A stretch of 64,000 nucleotides of DNA. Source: Chryseobacterium sp. 3008163 (GTDB taxonomy: Bacteria; Bacteroidota; Bacteroidia; Flavobacteriales; Weeksellaceae). The position numbers and the translations under genes were made by a program. This document shows positions 48,630-56,585 of this stretch, in pieces. Position 1 is the first letter of the stretch; each line of letters begins with the position of its first letter. The notes below the pieces were generated by a model that was given only the letters and a program-made list of their open reading frames with translations, ran no database searches and was not told where the DNA came from. The stretch is taken from positions 1,922,001 to 1,986,000 of the forward strand of contig NZ_CP033070.1 in the NCBI RefSeq assembly GCF_003669035.1. Direction: 5' to 3'.

Positions 48630-49808
48630 ATGTCCGAAATACGACTCAATTCAATACTTGACAACGATTTTTACAAAATCACCATGCAAAATGCCGTTGT
48701 CAAACTTTTCCCAAGCCAAATCGTAAAATATGAATTTATCAATCGTGGAAAGCATCATTTTCCTGAAGGCTTCGACGTTGCCCTGAAAATTATTGTTGAT
48801 AAAATGGCAGAATTGAAACTCACCAAAGATGAAAAGAAATTTTTGGCCAAAACCTGTCCGTATTTAAATTTACCTTATTTAGATTTTTTAGAAGGCTATC
48901 ATTACGATCCGTCAGAAGTTAAAATCGTACAAACCGGAAATGATTTAAGCGTTATCGTAGAAGGACTTTGGTACAGAACTATTTTGTGGGAAGTTCCTTT
49001 GTTGGCTTTAATAAGCGAACTGCATTACGAGATGAACCACATGGAAAGAGATTCTAACGACGTGGTGATGAGCAAAACATTAGAAAAAGCGGATTCATTA
49101 AATAACTTAGGAGTAAATTTCGCAGAATTCGGAACCAGAAGAAGGCATTCTTATAAAGTTCAGAATTTGGTCATGGAAGCATTAACGCAAAAAAAAGAAT
49201 CTACATTTATTGGAAGTTCAAACGTACATTTTGCGATGAAGTACAACGTAAAACCTATCGGAACTCATGCTCACGAGTGGTTTATGTTTCATGGGGCTGA
49301 ATTTGGTTTCAAAATGGCCAACGAATTAGCCCTTGAGCATTGGGTAGATGTTTATCGCGGAGATTTGGGAGTTGCACTTTCAGATACTTACACTACCGAT
49401 GTTTTCTTCCAGCAGTTTGACAAGAAATTTGCTAAACTTTTCGACGGTGTACGTCACGACAGCGGAGATCCTTTTGAATTTGCCGATAAAACAATTGCCC
49501 ACTATAAAAGCAACGGAATCAATCCTTTATTCAAATACATTATTTTCTCAGATGCTTTAAATCTTGAAAAAGTAGAAGAAATCACTAATTACTGCAAAGG
49601 AAAAATCGGAGTTTCTTTCGGTATCGGAACCAATCTTACCAACGATGTAGGGTTAAAACCAATGAATATCGTAATGAAACTGATAGGAGTTCAAGCCTTA
49701 AATAAAGAATGGATTCCTACCGTAAAGCTTTCTGACGAACACGGAAAATACACCGGTGATCCTAAAATGATTGAGTTGGCAAAAGAATTTCTAAGAATTA
49801 AAGATTAA
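48630..49808 (+). CDS. pncB: Nicotinate phosphoribosyltransferase
   Basis: Makes nicotinate mononucleotide from nicotinate and PRPP, the salvage step to NAD. The 392-residue protein has LDNDFYKITMQNAV near the N-terminus, FAEFGTRRRHSY, the phosphorylated-His region KPIGTHAHEWFMFHGA, and VRHDSGDPFEFADK for PRPP and nicotinate contacts. Length is standard. A lipoprotein gene follows 13 bases later and is likely co-transcribed. Confidence 0.95.
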   Translation: MSEIRLNSILDNDFYKITMQNAVVKLFPSQIVKYEFINRGKHHFPEGFDVALKIIVDKMAELKLTKDEKKFLAKTCPYLNLPYLDFLEGYHYDPSEVKIVQTGNDLSVIVEGLWYRTILWEVPLLALISELHYEMNHMERDSNDVVMSKTLEKADSLNNLGVNFAEFGTRRRHSYKVQNLVMEALTQKKESTFIGSSNVHFAMKYNVKPIGTHAHEWFMFHGAEFGFKMANELALEHWVDVYRGDLGVALSDTYTTDVFFQQFDKKFAKLFDGVRHDSGDPFEFADKTIAHYKSNGINPLFKYIIFSDALNLEKVEEITNYCKGKIGVSFGIGTNLTNDVGLKPMNIVMKLIGVQALNKEWIPTVKLSDEHGKYTGDPKMIELAKEFLRIKD

Positions 49809-49821
49809 TTAAAACATAAGA

Positions 49822-50340
49822 ATGATGAAAAAACTTATTACACTAATTTTAATCTCATCCACTTTGACCTCTTGTTTTGTTTACAAAAAAGGTGAAGATG
49901 GAAAACCTGGAGCCCCAGGGAAAGATGGAAGTTCTGGCGATTCAAAAATCAGTTACAATCAAAAGTTGGCTGACTCTCTAGGTGCGGATCAATACGGCAT
50001 GAAACCTTATGTTATTGTAATGCTGACAACAGGTTCAGCAAAAATTGATGATAAAACAAAAATGGGAGAATTGATGAAAGGACACATGGAAAACATCGGT
50101 AAACTCGCCAAAGAAGGAAAAATTGTCATAGCCGGACCATTCTCAGGAAAAAACCAACGCGACTATCGTGGAATGTTTATTTTCAATACAAAATCTAAAG
50201 AAGAAGCCGAGTCTTGGGTAAAAACAGACCCCGCAGTTTCGGCTGGAGTTTTCAATTATGAAGTTTTCCCATGGTATGGCTCTGCTGCACTACCTCTTTA
50301 TTTAAAGCATCATGACGAGATTGCAAAAGAGAATCCTTAA
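49822..50340 (+). CDS. YciI-like lipoprotein with collagen-like linker
   Basis: A 172-residue lipoprotein (signal LISSTLTSC, Cys17). Directly after the lipid site comes a run of Gly-X-Y triplets (GEDGKPGAPGKDGSSGDS), then a YciI-like ferredoxin-fold domain (PYVIVMLTTG, GHMENIGKLAKEGKIVIAGPF, RGMFIFNTKSKEEAESWVKTDPAV). YciI domains usually bind small molecules and are cytoplasmic, so an exported one on a collagen-like stalk is uncommon. It lies 13 bases after pncB and before a terminator. Confidence 0.75.
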   Translation: MMKKLITLILISSTLTSCFVYKKGEDGKPGAPGKDGSSGDSKISYNQKLADSLGADQYGMKPYVIVMLTTGSAKIDDKTKMGELMKGHMENIGKLAKEGKIVIAGPFSGKNQRDYRGMFIFNTKSKEEAESWVKTDPAVSAGVFNYEVFPWYGSAALPLYLKHHDEIAKENP

Positions 50341-50350
50341 ACAACAAACG

Positions 50351-50380
50351 GAAACCTTTCAAAACTGAAAGGTTTTCTTA
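50351..50380 (+). terminator. Terminator after the pncB operon
   Basis: A stem of about 10 bp (GAAACCTTTCA / TGAAAGGTTTTC, one bulge) with a 4-base loop is followed by TTATCTTT. It lies 10 bases after the stop. Confidence 0.7.
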
Positions 50381-50404
50381 TCTTTAAATTAAAACTAAAC
50401 CACC

Positions 50405-51160
50405 ATGAAAACCATCGAAGAAGTATTAAAAAAGTTAGATGAAATTATCATTTGGAGCAAAACAAACCAGAATCCTATCGGCTATTTTGCTTGTACTTAC
50501 AGAATAATGACCGCTCAGGTTTTAAAAGGAATTCAGCAGAAAAAGTTTGAAGATAATCCAAGAATGATTCTATTGGATCTCGCTTTTGCTAACCGATATC
50601 TTGAAGCCTGGGACAATTACACTAAAGGGAAAAAATGCACAAACGCCTGGTATCTCGCTTTTGAGGCGACAAAAAATAAAGACCTTTTGATTCTTCAGCA
50701 TATTTTTCTTGGGATGAATGCGCACATTAATTTAGATTTGGGAATTTCTGCAGCTTCGGTGATGCCTTACCGTAAAATAAATCCTTTGAAAAAAGATTTT
50801 GAAAACATCAATTCTGTTATTGCATCGATTAATCAAAATGTTCAGGATTCGTTAAATAAAATCTGTTATCCAGTCAATCTTATCGACAAACTTTCTAACG
50901 GAAAAGACAATGTAATTTTAGATTTTGCTATCTCTAAAGCGAGAGAAACTTCGTGGACAACCGCCGTGATTGCTTCAAACACACCCAATTTCTTAAAAGA
51001 ATCTGTAATCAATATCGTAGATTATGCTGCGGCTAAAGTTGCATCGCAAATTTTGAATCCCAAATTACTTTCTTCAGCTTTAGCCAAAGAATTGAAGAAA
51101 TGTGAAAGCCATGATGTTGTGAAAAATATTGAAATTTTAGAAAAAACAAAAACCATATAA
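50405..51160 (+). CDS. DUF5995 family protein
   Basis: A 251-residue soluble, mainly helical protein. It fits DUF5995 through GYFACTYRIMTAQVLKGI, LDLAFANRYLEAWDNY and the most telling LQHIFLGMNAHINLDLGISAA near residues 98-118, where the His/Asn/His/Asp cluster could bind a metal. The family has no known function. It is a single gene between pncB and rmuC. Confidence 0.8.
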   Translation: MKTIEEVLKKLDEIIIWSKTNQNPIGYFACTYRIMTAQVLKGIQQKKFEDNPRMILLDLAFANRYLEAWDNYTKGKKCTNAWYLAFEATKNKDLLILQHIFLGMNAHINLDLGISAASVMPYRKINPLKKDFENINSVIASINQNVQDSLNKICYPVNLIDKLSNGKDNVILDFAISKARETSWTTAVIASNTPNFLKESVINIVDYAAAKVASQILNPKLLSSALAKELKKCESHDVVKNIEILEKTKTI

Positions 51161-51207
51161 TTACCGAAAGATTACTGTTAACCATAAAAAAATAATTCAT
51201 TGTTTTG

Positions 51208-51215
51208 TAATTTTG
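51208..51215 (+). promoter_or_regulatory. -7-like box directly before rmuC
   Basis: TAATTTTG fits TAnnTTTG and ends 4 bases before the ATG at 51220. If used, the rmuC message would be leaderless or nearly so. Confidence 0.35.
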
Positions 51216-51219
51216 AAAA

Positions 51220-52575
51220 ATGGAAATCACTTATCTCATCATCGCTTGTTTTATTGGAGGAATTTTAGGTTCATTTTTAATCTATTTCTATCTAAAATCT
51301 TCAATGATTTCAAGAAAATCTTATGATGAACTGAATCATTTTTATATTAAAGCTAATGCAGATTTAGAGAATTTAAATCTTAAAACTCAGGATTTAGAGG
51401 AAATTATTAAAAATGAAAAAGAAGCCAATCTTCAGCAATCAGATCTTTTAAATGATTTAAAAACCGAATTTGCAAAAGTTTCTGCTGAAAACACTTTTTT
51501 GAAAGCTCAAAAAGAAGAAACAAAAAGAATTCAGGAAGAAGGAAAACTGCAGTTTGAAAATCTCGCCAATAAAATTTTAGAAGAAAAAACAGAAAAATTT
51601 ACCAATTTAAATCAAACCAATTTAAAAAACATCCTCGATCCTTTTCAGGAAAGAATTACTGATTTAAAAAACAAAGTCAATGAAGTTTATGAAAAGGAAA
51701 ACAAAGAACGCTTTTCTTTGGGCGAAAAAGTAAAAGAATTATCCTTACTGAATCAGCAAATTTCCGAAGATGCCAAAAAATTAACCCGAGCCTTAAAAGG
51801 TGAAAGCAAAACGCAGGGAAATTGGGGCGAAATGATTTTGGAAAGTATTTTGGAAAAATCCGGTTTGGTAAAAGGAAGAGAATATTTTCTGGAACATGAA
51901 CTTAAAGATGAAGATAATAAAGCTTTATTTTCAGAATTTTCAGGTAAAAAAATGCGTCCGGATGCTGTTGTAAAATATCCAGATGAAAGAAATGTGATTA
52001 TTGATTCTAAAGTTTCTTTGACGGCTTTCACAGAATTGGTTGACGAAACAGATTCTGATATTTATCAAATCAAAGTCAATCAACATTTATCTTCTATCAA
52101 AACTCATATCAGCCAACTGAGCCAGAAAGCGTATGACGATTACGGAAAATCATTGGACTTCGTGATGATGTTTATTCCAAGCGAACCTGCTTATATTGCT
52201 GCGATGCAAGCAGATCAAAACCTTTGGAATTTCGCTTATGAGAAAAGAATTCTACTTCTCAATCCGAGCAATCTGATTACTTCCCTGAAATTGATTGCCG
52301 ATCTCTGGAAAAGAGAATATCAGAACAGAAATTCTATGGAAATTGCAGAAAGAGGGGCTAAATTATATGATAAATTTGCAGGTTTCATAGAAAATCTCGA
52401 GAAAGTCGGGAAAAATATTGATCAGGCAAAAAATGTTTACAATGATGCTTTTAAGCAATTATCTACCGGTAATGACAACTTAATTTCGCAAACTCAAAAG
52501 CTGAAATCTCTAGGAATTAAAAACAAAAAAGAGCTTCCACAAAGTCTGATCAATGGTATAAATGAGGATTTATGA
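51220..52575 (+). CDS. rmuC: DNA recombination protein RmuC
   Basis: A 451-residue membrane-anchored protein thought to limit DNA inversions at short inverted repeats. It has one N-terminal membrane span (about 4-25), a long coiled coil (about 30-190), and the nuclease-like RmuC domain with GNWGEMILESILEKSGL, RPDAVVKYPDERNVIIDSKVSLTAF and VMMFIPSEPAY. The Asp and Lys of VIIDSKVSL match a PD-(D/E)XK-type core. An RNA methyltransferase gene follows 59 bases later. Confidence 0.93.
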   Translation: MEITYLIIACFIGGILGSFLIYFYLKSSMISRKSYDELNHFYIKANADLENLNLKTQDLEEIIKNEKEANLQQSDLLNDLKTEFAKVSAENTFLKAQKEETKRIQEEGKLQFENLANKILEEKTEKFTNLNQTNLKNILDPFQERITDLKNKVNEVYEKENKERFSLGEKVKELSLLNQQISEDAKKLTRALKGESKTQGNWGEMILESILEKSGLVKGREYFLEHELKDEDNKALFSEFSGKKMRPDAVVKYPDERNVIIDSKVSLTAFTELVDETDSDIYQIKVNQHLSSIKTHISQLSQKAYDDYGKSLDFVMMFIPSEPAYIAAMQADQNLWNFAYEKRILLLNPSNLITSLKLIADLWKREYQNRNSMEIAERGAKLYDKFAGFIENLEKVGKNIDQAKNVYNDAFKQLSTGNDNLISQTQKLKSLGIKNKKELPQSLINGINEDL

Positions 52576-52634
52576 TGGATAAATGATTTTTAAAAATTAT
52601 TTTTGCATCAACTATCATTTATCAACCACCTATC

Positions 52635-53402
52635 ATGATTATCGAAAGTTTTCAGAACGAAAAAGTAAAAAACATTACCAAACTTTTAACGGATAACCGT
52701 TTCCGAAAAAAATCGGGTGTTTTTGTTGTGGAAGGACAACAGGAAAACGAAAGAGCTCAGAAATATCATTTTGAGGCTGAAGAATTCTTTGTTTGTGAAA
52801 CTATTTTCAAAGGAGAACTTCCGAAAGAGAAAATTCATTATGTTTCTGAAAAAGTCTATGAAAAAATAGCTTACCGAGGAAGTTCTGAAGGAATTATCGG
52901 CATTTATAAAGCAAAAGAAGCTGCATTAAATACTTTTAAACCTAAAGAAAACTCAACCGTAATTATTGTTGAAGGCGTTGAAAAGCCCGGAAATTTGGGA
53001 GCCATTCTGAGAAGCTGCGAAGCTTTCGGAATTGATGCTTTGATTATTGCTGATGCAAAAACAGATTTCTACAACCCGAATGTAATCCGTTCCAGCGTGG
53101 GATGTTTGTTTGGAATGGAAGTTTTCCAGGCTGAAAATCAGGAAACCTTAGAATTTCTTAAAGAAAATAATTTCAACATCTACACAACCATTATGGATGA
53201 GACTTCTGAGGATTTATATAAACGTGATTTTACGAAAAGATCTGCTGTTCTATTTGGAACCGAGCATTCAGGACTAAGTGACTTCTGGTTTGGAAAAGGA
53301 AAGAATACATTAATTCCTATGTCAGGAAGTATTGATTCTCTAAACTTGAGTAATGCCGTAGCAATTACCTGCTATGAAACTTTGAAACAAAAGAAAAATT
53401 AA
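52635..53402 (+). CDS. SpoU/TrmH-type RNA 2'-O-methyltransferase
   Basis: A 255-residue enzyme that methylates a ribose in rRNA or tRNA with S-adenosylmethionine. The N-terminal substrate-binding domain (about 1-95) begins SFQNEKVKNITKLLTDNRFRKKSGVFVVEG. The knotted SPOUT domain has motif 1 VEKPGNLGAILRSCEAFG, motif 2 FGTEHSGLSDF and motif 3 PMSGSIDSLNLSNAVAITCYE. The target nucleotide cannot be told from sequence. A TATTTTTG box lies about 30 bases upstream. Confidence 0.9.
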   Translation: MIIESFQNEKVKNITKLLTDNRFRKKSGVFVVEGQQENERAQKYHFEAEEFFVCETIFKGELPKEKIHYVSEKVYEKIAYRGSSEGIIGIYKAKEAALNTFKPKENSTVIIVEGVEKPGNLGAILRSCEAFGIDALIIADAKTDFYNPNVIRSSVGCLFGMEVFQAENQETLEFLKENNFNIYTTIMDETSEDLYKRDFTKRSAVLFGTEHSGLSDFWFGKGKNTLIPMSGSIDSLNLSNAVAITCYETLKQKKN

Positions 53403-53491
53403 AATTGATTAAAGTAGCGTTTTCACATTCTTTGATTTAATTAAAGTTCAATAGTGTAAAGACTACTTTGCGATTCGTCATTATAAGACAT

Positions 53492-53520
53492 AAAAAACCG
53501 CTTCGCTAGGCGAAACGGTT
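53492..53520. terminator. Terminator between converging genes
   Basis: A hairpin around AACCGTTTCG / CGAAGCGGTT (one wobble) is followed by six T on the minus strand and T-rich DNA on the plus strand. It serves the small lipoprotein gene and perhaps the methyltransferase gene. Confidence 0.75.
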
Positions 53521-53544
53521 CTTTTATTCTTTTGTAACTACTAA

Positions 53545-53772
53545 TTACTTAGCAACTTTAGCAGAATCAACTTTTTTCTCAACAGCAGTAGTAGCTGAAT
53601 CAGCTTTTTTGTTGATTGTATCGATAGCAGCGTTAGCTGTAGAATCGATGTTTTGAATAGCTGAATCACCTTTGTTCTCTAAAGAATCTGTAGCTGTAGT
53701 TGTAGCTTCACCTTTCTTACAAGCAACTAAAGAGATTGCAGCGATAGCAGCTACGAATAATGACTTTTTCAT
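53545..53772 (-). CDS. Small lipoprotein with low-complexity Ala/Thr/Asp tail
   Basis: A 75-residue protein with a lipoprotein signal (ISLVAC, Cys18). The mature part repeats short helical words such as TADSLENKGDSAIQNIDSTANAAIDTINKKADSATTAVEKKVDSAK. This composition suggests an amphipathic helix lying along the cell wall or outer membrane, as in Lpp-like proteins. No family is recognised. A TACCTTTG box upstream points to its own promoter. Confidence 0.7.
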   Translation of the reverse strand: MKKSLFVAAIAAISLVACKKGEATTTATDSLENKGDSAIQNIDSTANAAIDTINKKADSATTAVEKKVDSAKVAK

Positions 53773-53841
53773 AATAAATTAAATTTAATTTGTTAATATT
53801 GTTTTTTAAATCTTTTTCTCTGTTCGGATATTTGAACAAGA

Positions 53842-53849
53842 CAAAGGTA
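53842..53849 (-). promoter_or_regulatory. -7 element of the small lipoprotein gene
   Basis: TACCTTTG matches TAnnTTTG, about 70 bases before the start codon. The -33 box is unclear. Confidence 0.45.
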
Positions 53850-53863
53850 GAGCAGATATGAAA

Positions 53864-53911
53864 TTTGTTTATGAAAAATAATTGTAATACCTTTGTAAAA
53901 CAGTTTTACAA
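53864..53911 (+). promoter_or_regulatory. Promoter with overlapping palindrome before the 388-residue protein
   Basis: TTTG (53864-53867), 20 bases, then TACCTTTG (53888-53895) form a promoter. The perfect palindrome TTGTAAAACAGTTTTACAA (53893-53911) starts inside the -7 box and covers the expected transcription start, a typical repressor position. Confidence 0.65.
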
Positions 53912-53955
53912 ATAAATAATACTGAAAATCAATACATTAATACTTTATTAAAAAA

Positions 53956-55122
53956 TTGACTGATTTAGATTTACTACACTTTGAGCAGCTGAAAAAGGAC
54001 GTACAGGCTCAATATTTGAAAGAATACACTCCTTCCTATGATGATATATCAAAATGGAAAGGGATAGACATCATATATTTTCAGGAAGATCTCCGAAAAA
54101 AGGCTAAAGGTAACATTAGCGAGAAGTCTTTTTATACTTATTTTAAAAATACTCCGGTTACCAAATTACCTCGTATCGACATGCTTACTTTACTCAGTGT
54201 TTATGCAGGTTACACCTCATGGTTTGATTTTAAAAAACAACATCTTTTTGCAGGTGAATTGCTACAGGATGAGAAAGATTTGGAAGATGATGAGCGCAGG
54301 GAATTAGAAAAAACAGTTTCAAGCGCATTAAATCTTCCGAAAACTGATTATCAACCTAAAATAATTGAATTTAAAGCACCCGAAAACGTTATTTTACAAA
54401 AAAATGATACTGAAAATCAAATCATTGAACAAAAAACAGCAATTGAAAATTCTCCTGATAAAACAGAAGCAAAACCAATAAAAAAGAACCATCAAAGAAT
54501 AGCTTGGATTGCCGCAACATCAATTTTTGTAATCTTATTGGGACTTTTAGGTTTTAAAGATGAATTATTTGAGAAAACTTACACTTATTGTTTTACGGAT
54601 GCTGACAGAAATCAAAAAGTACAAAGTAATATCGAAATAAAAGTGATTAAACAAAACGAATCACCCGTTTATTTCAGATTAAAACCTGGTGAATGCTTTC
54701 ATTATCCTACGAAAGATAAGAACTTAAGGATGCAAATAAGTTCTACAGTATATGAAAATCTGGAAATCAACAGAAATCTGGAAAATGCTTCAGATGAAGA
54801 AACGATTGCTCTAAAACCAGATGACTATAAGATGGCGGTATTTTATTACTCAACGAAAGATGTCTCGGGAAACCCATCGGAGCAAATCACCACTAAAAGA
54901 CGTCAATTAGAAAACCGTATCAGCAACGACGCTGTTATTTCTCAAGTTTATGATAATGAAATTTATGGAATTGAAACTTTAGATAAGCAGAAATACATTA
55001 CTTTAGTTACAACACCTACAACCTCCCTGAAAAACCTTTCGGTTATTGAAATGAAAAAGGACAAAAAGGGCAAAATAATTTCCATTAAATTTAAAATCTC
55101 AACCAATGAAAATAATCAATAA
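53956..55122 (+). CDS. Single-span membrane protein with cytoplasmic N-terminal domain
   Basis: A 388-residue protein that seems to start at TTG 53956, since an in-frame stop lies 18 bases earlier. The N-terminal 105 residues form a helical domain (FEQLKKDVQAQYLKEYTPSYDDISKWKG, then KLPRIDMLTLLSVYAGYTSWFDF) that I have seen in other flavobacterial membrane proteins but cannot name. A linker and one membrane span follow (about 181-200, IAWIAATSIFVILLGLLGF), then a periplasmic domain of 180 residues. The layout is like an anti-sigma or sensor protein. The next gene, a lipoprotein, overlaps its end by 17 bases, so the two products probably act together across the periplasm. Confidence 0.6.
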   Translation: MTDLDLLHFEQLKKDVQAQYLKEYTPSYDDISKWKGIDIIYFQEDLRKKAKGNISEKSFYTYFKNTPVTKLPRIDMLTLLSVYAGYTSWFDFKKQHLFAGELLQDEKDLEDDERRELEKTVSSALNLPKTDYQPKIIEFKAPENVILQKNDTENQIIEQKTAIENSPDKTEAKPIKKNHQRIAWIAATSIFVILLGLLGFKDELFEKTYTYCFTDADRNQKVQSNIEIKVIKQNESPVYFRLKPGECFHYPTKDKNLRMQISSTVYENLEINRNLENASDEETIALKPDDYKMAVFYYSTKDVSGNPSEQITTKRRQLENRISNDAVISQVYDNEIYGIETLDKQKYITLVTTPTTSLKNLSVIEMKKDKKGKIISIKFKISTNENNQ

Positions 55123-55690
55123 ACTTTGGATTTTTGCATTAATGATGCTCGCTTTGACATCGTGTAAAAAAGAGGAACAGACTATCAGCGACCTAGAAAA
55201 ATTAAGAAACAGCAGCAATCAGAAGACCTATCCTGCCGTGCAGATGGATAGCGTACAGGTCATCAACGGAATTACAACCCTAAAAGTAGAGCAATTATTA
55301 GAGCTCACTACTTTATATTTGTCGGGAAGCAGAAATACGGAGATTGACACGACCATTTATTCTCAAATGCAGGGATATTTCCACAAACCGGACAGCCTTA
55401 CATTTAAGCCATTATTTAAAGAACTTGAAAGCCTTAAAGTAAAATCTGTGAAAGTAAATAATTTAAAGGTTTATAAAGAAATTCAGAATCAAGACACATT
55501 AGATTTAGCTAAATTTAATGTGGAGTATTTTGACAGCAAAAATAAATCTATCGGTACATTTGAGAAAAATGCTCAATACACCTTGATTTCAAAGCCTGTA
55601 AAATTCAAGAAAGAATTTCAGTTTTACTTTGTTAATTTCTATCAGAACCCTTTGAAAAAAGATAGTACTTCTTTAGGAGTTACCAAGTAG
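55106..55690 (+). CDS. Lipoprotein partner of the single-span membrane protein
   Basis: A 194-residue lipoprotein (signal LALTSC, Cys20), start overlapping the upstream gene by 17 bases. The mature part is mixed alpha/beta with DSVQVINGITTLKVEQLLEL and ends KDSTSLGVTK. The family is unknown. Its 3' end overlaps the restored end of the converging folate gene by about 49 bases, an unusual but possible tail-to-tail overlap. Confidence 0.6.
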   Translation: MKIINKLWIFALMMLALTSCKKEEQTISDLEKLRNSSNQKTYPAVQMDSVQVINGITTLKVEQLLELTTLYLSGSRNTEIDTTIYSQMQGYFHKPDSLTFKPLFKELESLKVKSVKVNNLKVYKEIQNQDTLDLAKFNVEYFDSKNKSIGTFEKNAQYTLISKPVKFKKEFQFYFVNFYQNPLKKDSTSLGVTK

Positions 55691-56219
55691 TCTAAGGGAA
55701 TATCATTTTCCCAGACATCATCAATCATATCATCGGGGTCAAAATAATTGACTCCGATTTTTTTTGAATCTTTGGAAACGCTTTCAAAAATTCATCATAA
55801 AAACCTTTACCATAGCCTACTCTATTGCCTTTACTGTCACAATATAAAAGCGGAGTAATGATAAAATCAAAATCATAAATTCCTGAATCTTGATTTGAGA
55901 CAGGCTCAGAAATTCCCCAATTATTTGTTTTAAATTTTGTTTCATTGAAAATCTGAACAGAAATCAATTTTGTATCAACAATTTTTGGCACAAAAACCTG
56001 AATATTTCGCCTTAAAAAATATTGAATAAAACTTTCAGTTTTGATTTCGTTAAACTTTTCAATTGGAATAAAAACATGAATTTTCTGTCCCGAAATCGGT
56101 TTAAAATAATTGATGAAATTTTCGAAAACTTTCTCAGACAATGAAATAACTTTATCTTGCGACAATGCTTTTCTTTTATCAAGATATAATTTTCTGATTT
56201 CAGATTTTTTCATTATCAA
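55642..56219 (-). CDS. 5-formyltetrahydrofolate cyclo-ligase, frame broken once
   Basis: Converts 5-formyl-THF to 5,10-methenyl-THF with ATP. Visible features are MKKSEIRKLYLDKRKALS at the start, the central HVFIPIEKFNEI and the ATP-binding GNRVGYGKGFYDEFL. As given, the frame ends at 55725 after a wrong tail. Adding one base at the eight-T run 55758-55765 restores IGVNYFDPDDMIDDVWENDIPLDYLVTP and ends at 55642 with 192 residues, the usual length for the family. In the restored form the gene's end lies inside the 3' end of the plus-strand lipoprotein gene. Confidence 0.85.
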
Positions 56220-56284
56220 ATTTATAAAAAATAGTATTCCTTAGATAAAGCTCTTATGGAATTTACTGATGCGATTTCTACATT

Positions 56285-56313
56285 AAAAAAGTTGCACTCT
56301 GAAGAATGCAACT
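56285..56313 (-). terminator. Terminator after the tRNA-hydroxylation operon
   Basis: A stem of about 10 bp (AGTTGCATTC / GAGTGCAACT, one wobble) with a 4-base loop and six T on the minus strand. It lies 24 bases after the stop at 56337. Confidence 0.8.
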
Positions 56314-56336
56314 CGTATATCATCAATCTAAGATTA

Positions 56337-56585
56337 TTATTCTAAAATTTTATATATTTTATCAGACAAACGAACTCTGAAAGGTAACTCAAAGGTAATC
56401 TGATCTCCTATTTTTGCAGTTTCACAAGAACTTCCATTCACAAAAATTTCAGTGATTGTAACCTCCTGTTCGCCTGTTGTAGGTCCTGAAATCAAAACTT
56501 TATCACCAACTGAAAGTTCGTTTTGTTCAATTAAAAACTGTGCAATTTTTGATTTTGTATAATAATGTTCAGCCTTGCCAATCAA
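56337..56585 (-). CDS. Elongation-factor-like small beta-barrel protein
   Basis: An 82-residue soluble protein of the EF-Tu domain-2-like barrel type: IGKAEHYYTKSKIAQFLIEQNELSVGDKVLISGPTTGEQEVTITEIFVNG and a C-terminal IGDQITFELPFRVRLSDKIYKI, cited to place the two half barrels. The same fold forms the C-terminal domain of U32 peptidases such as TrhP. Its start overlaps the stop of trhO by 4 bases (ATGA), so the two are translationally coupled. A tRNA-binding help for TrhO is inferred from context. Confidence 0.7.
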   Translation of the reverse strand: MIGKAEHYYTKSKIAQFLIEQNELSVGDKVLISGPTTGEQEVTITEIFVNGSSCETAKIGDQITFELPFRVRLSDKIYKILE

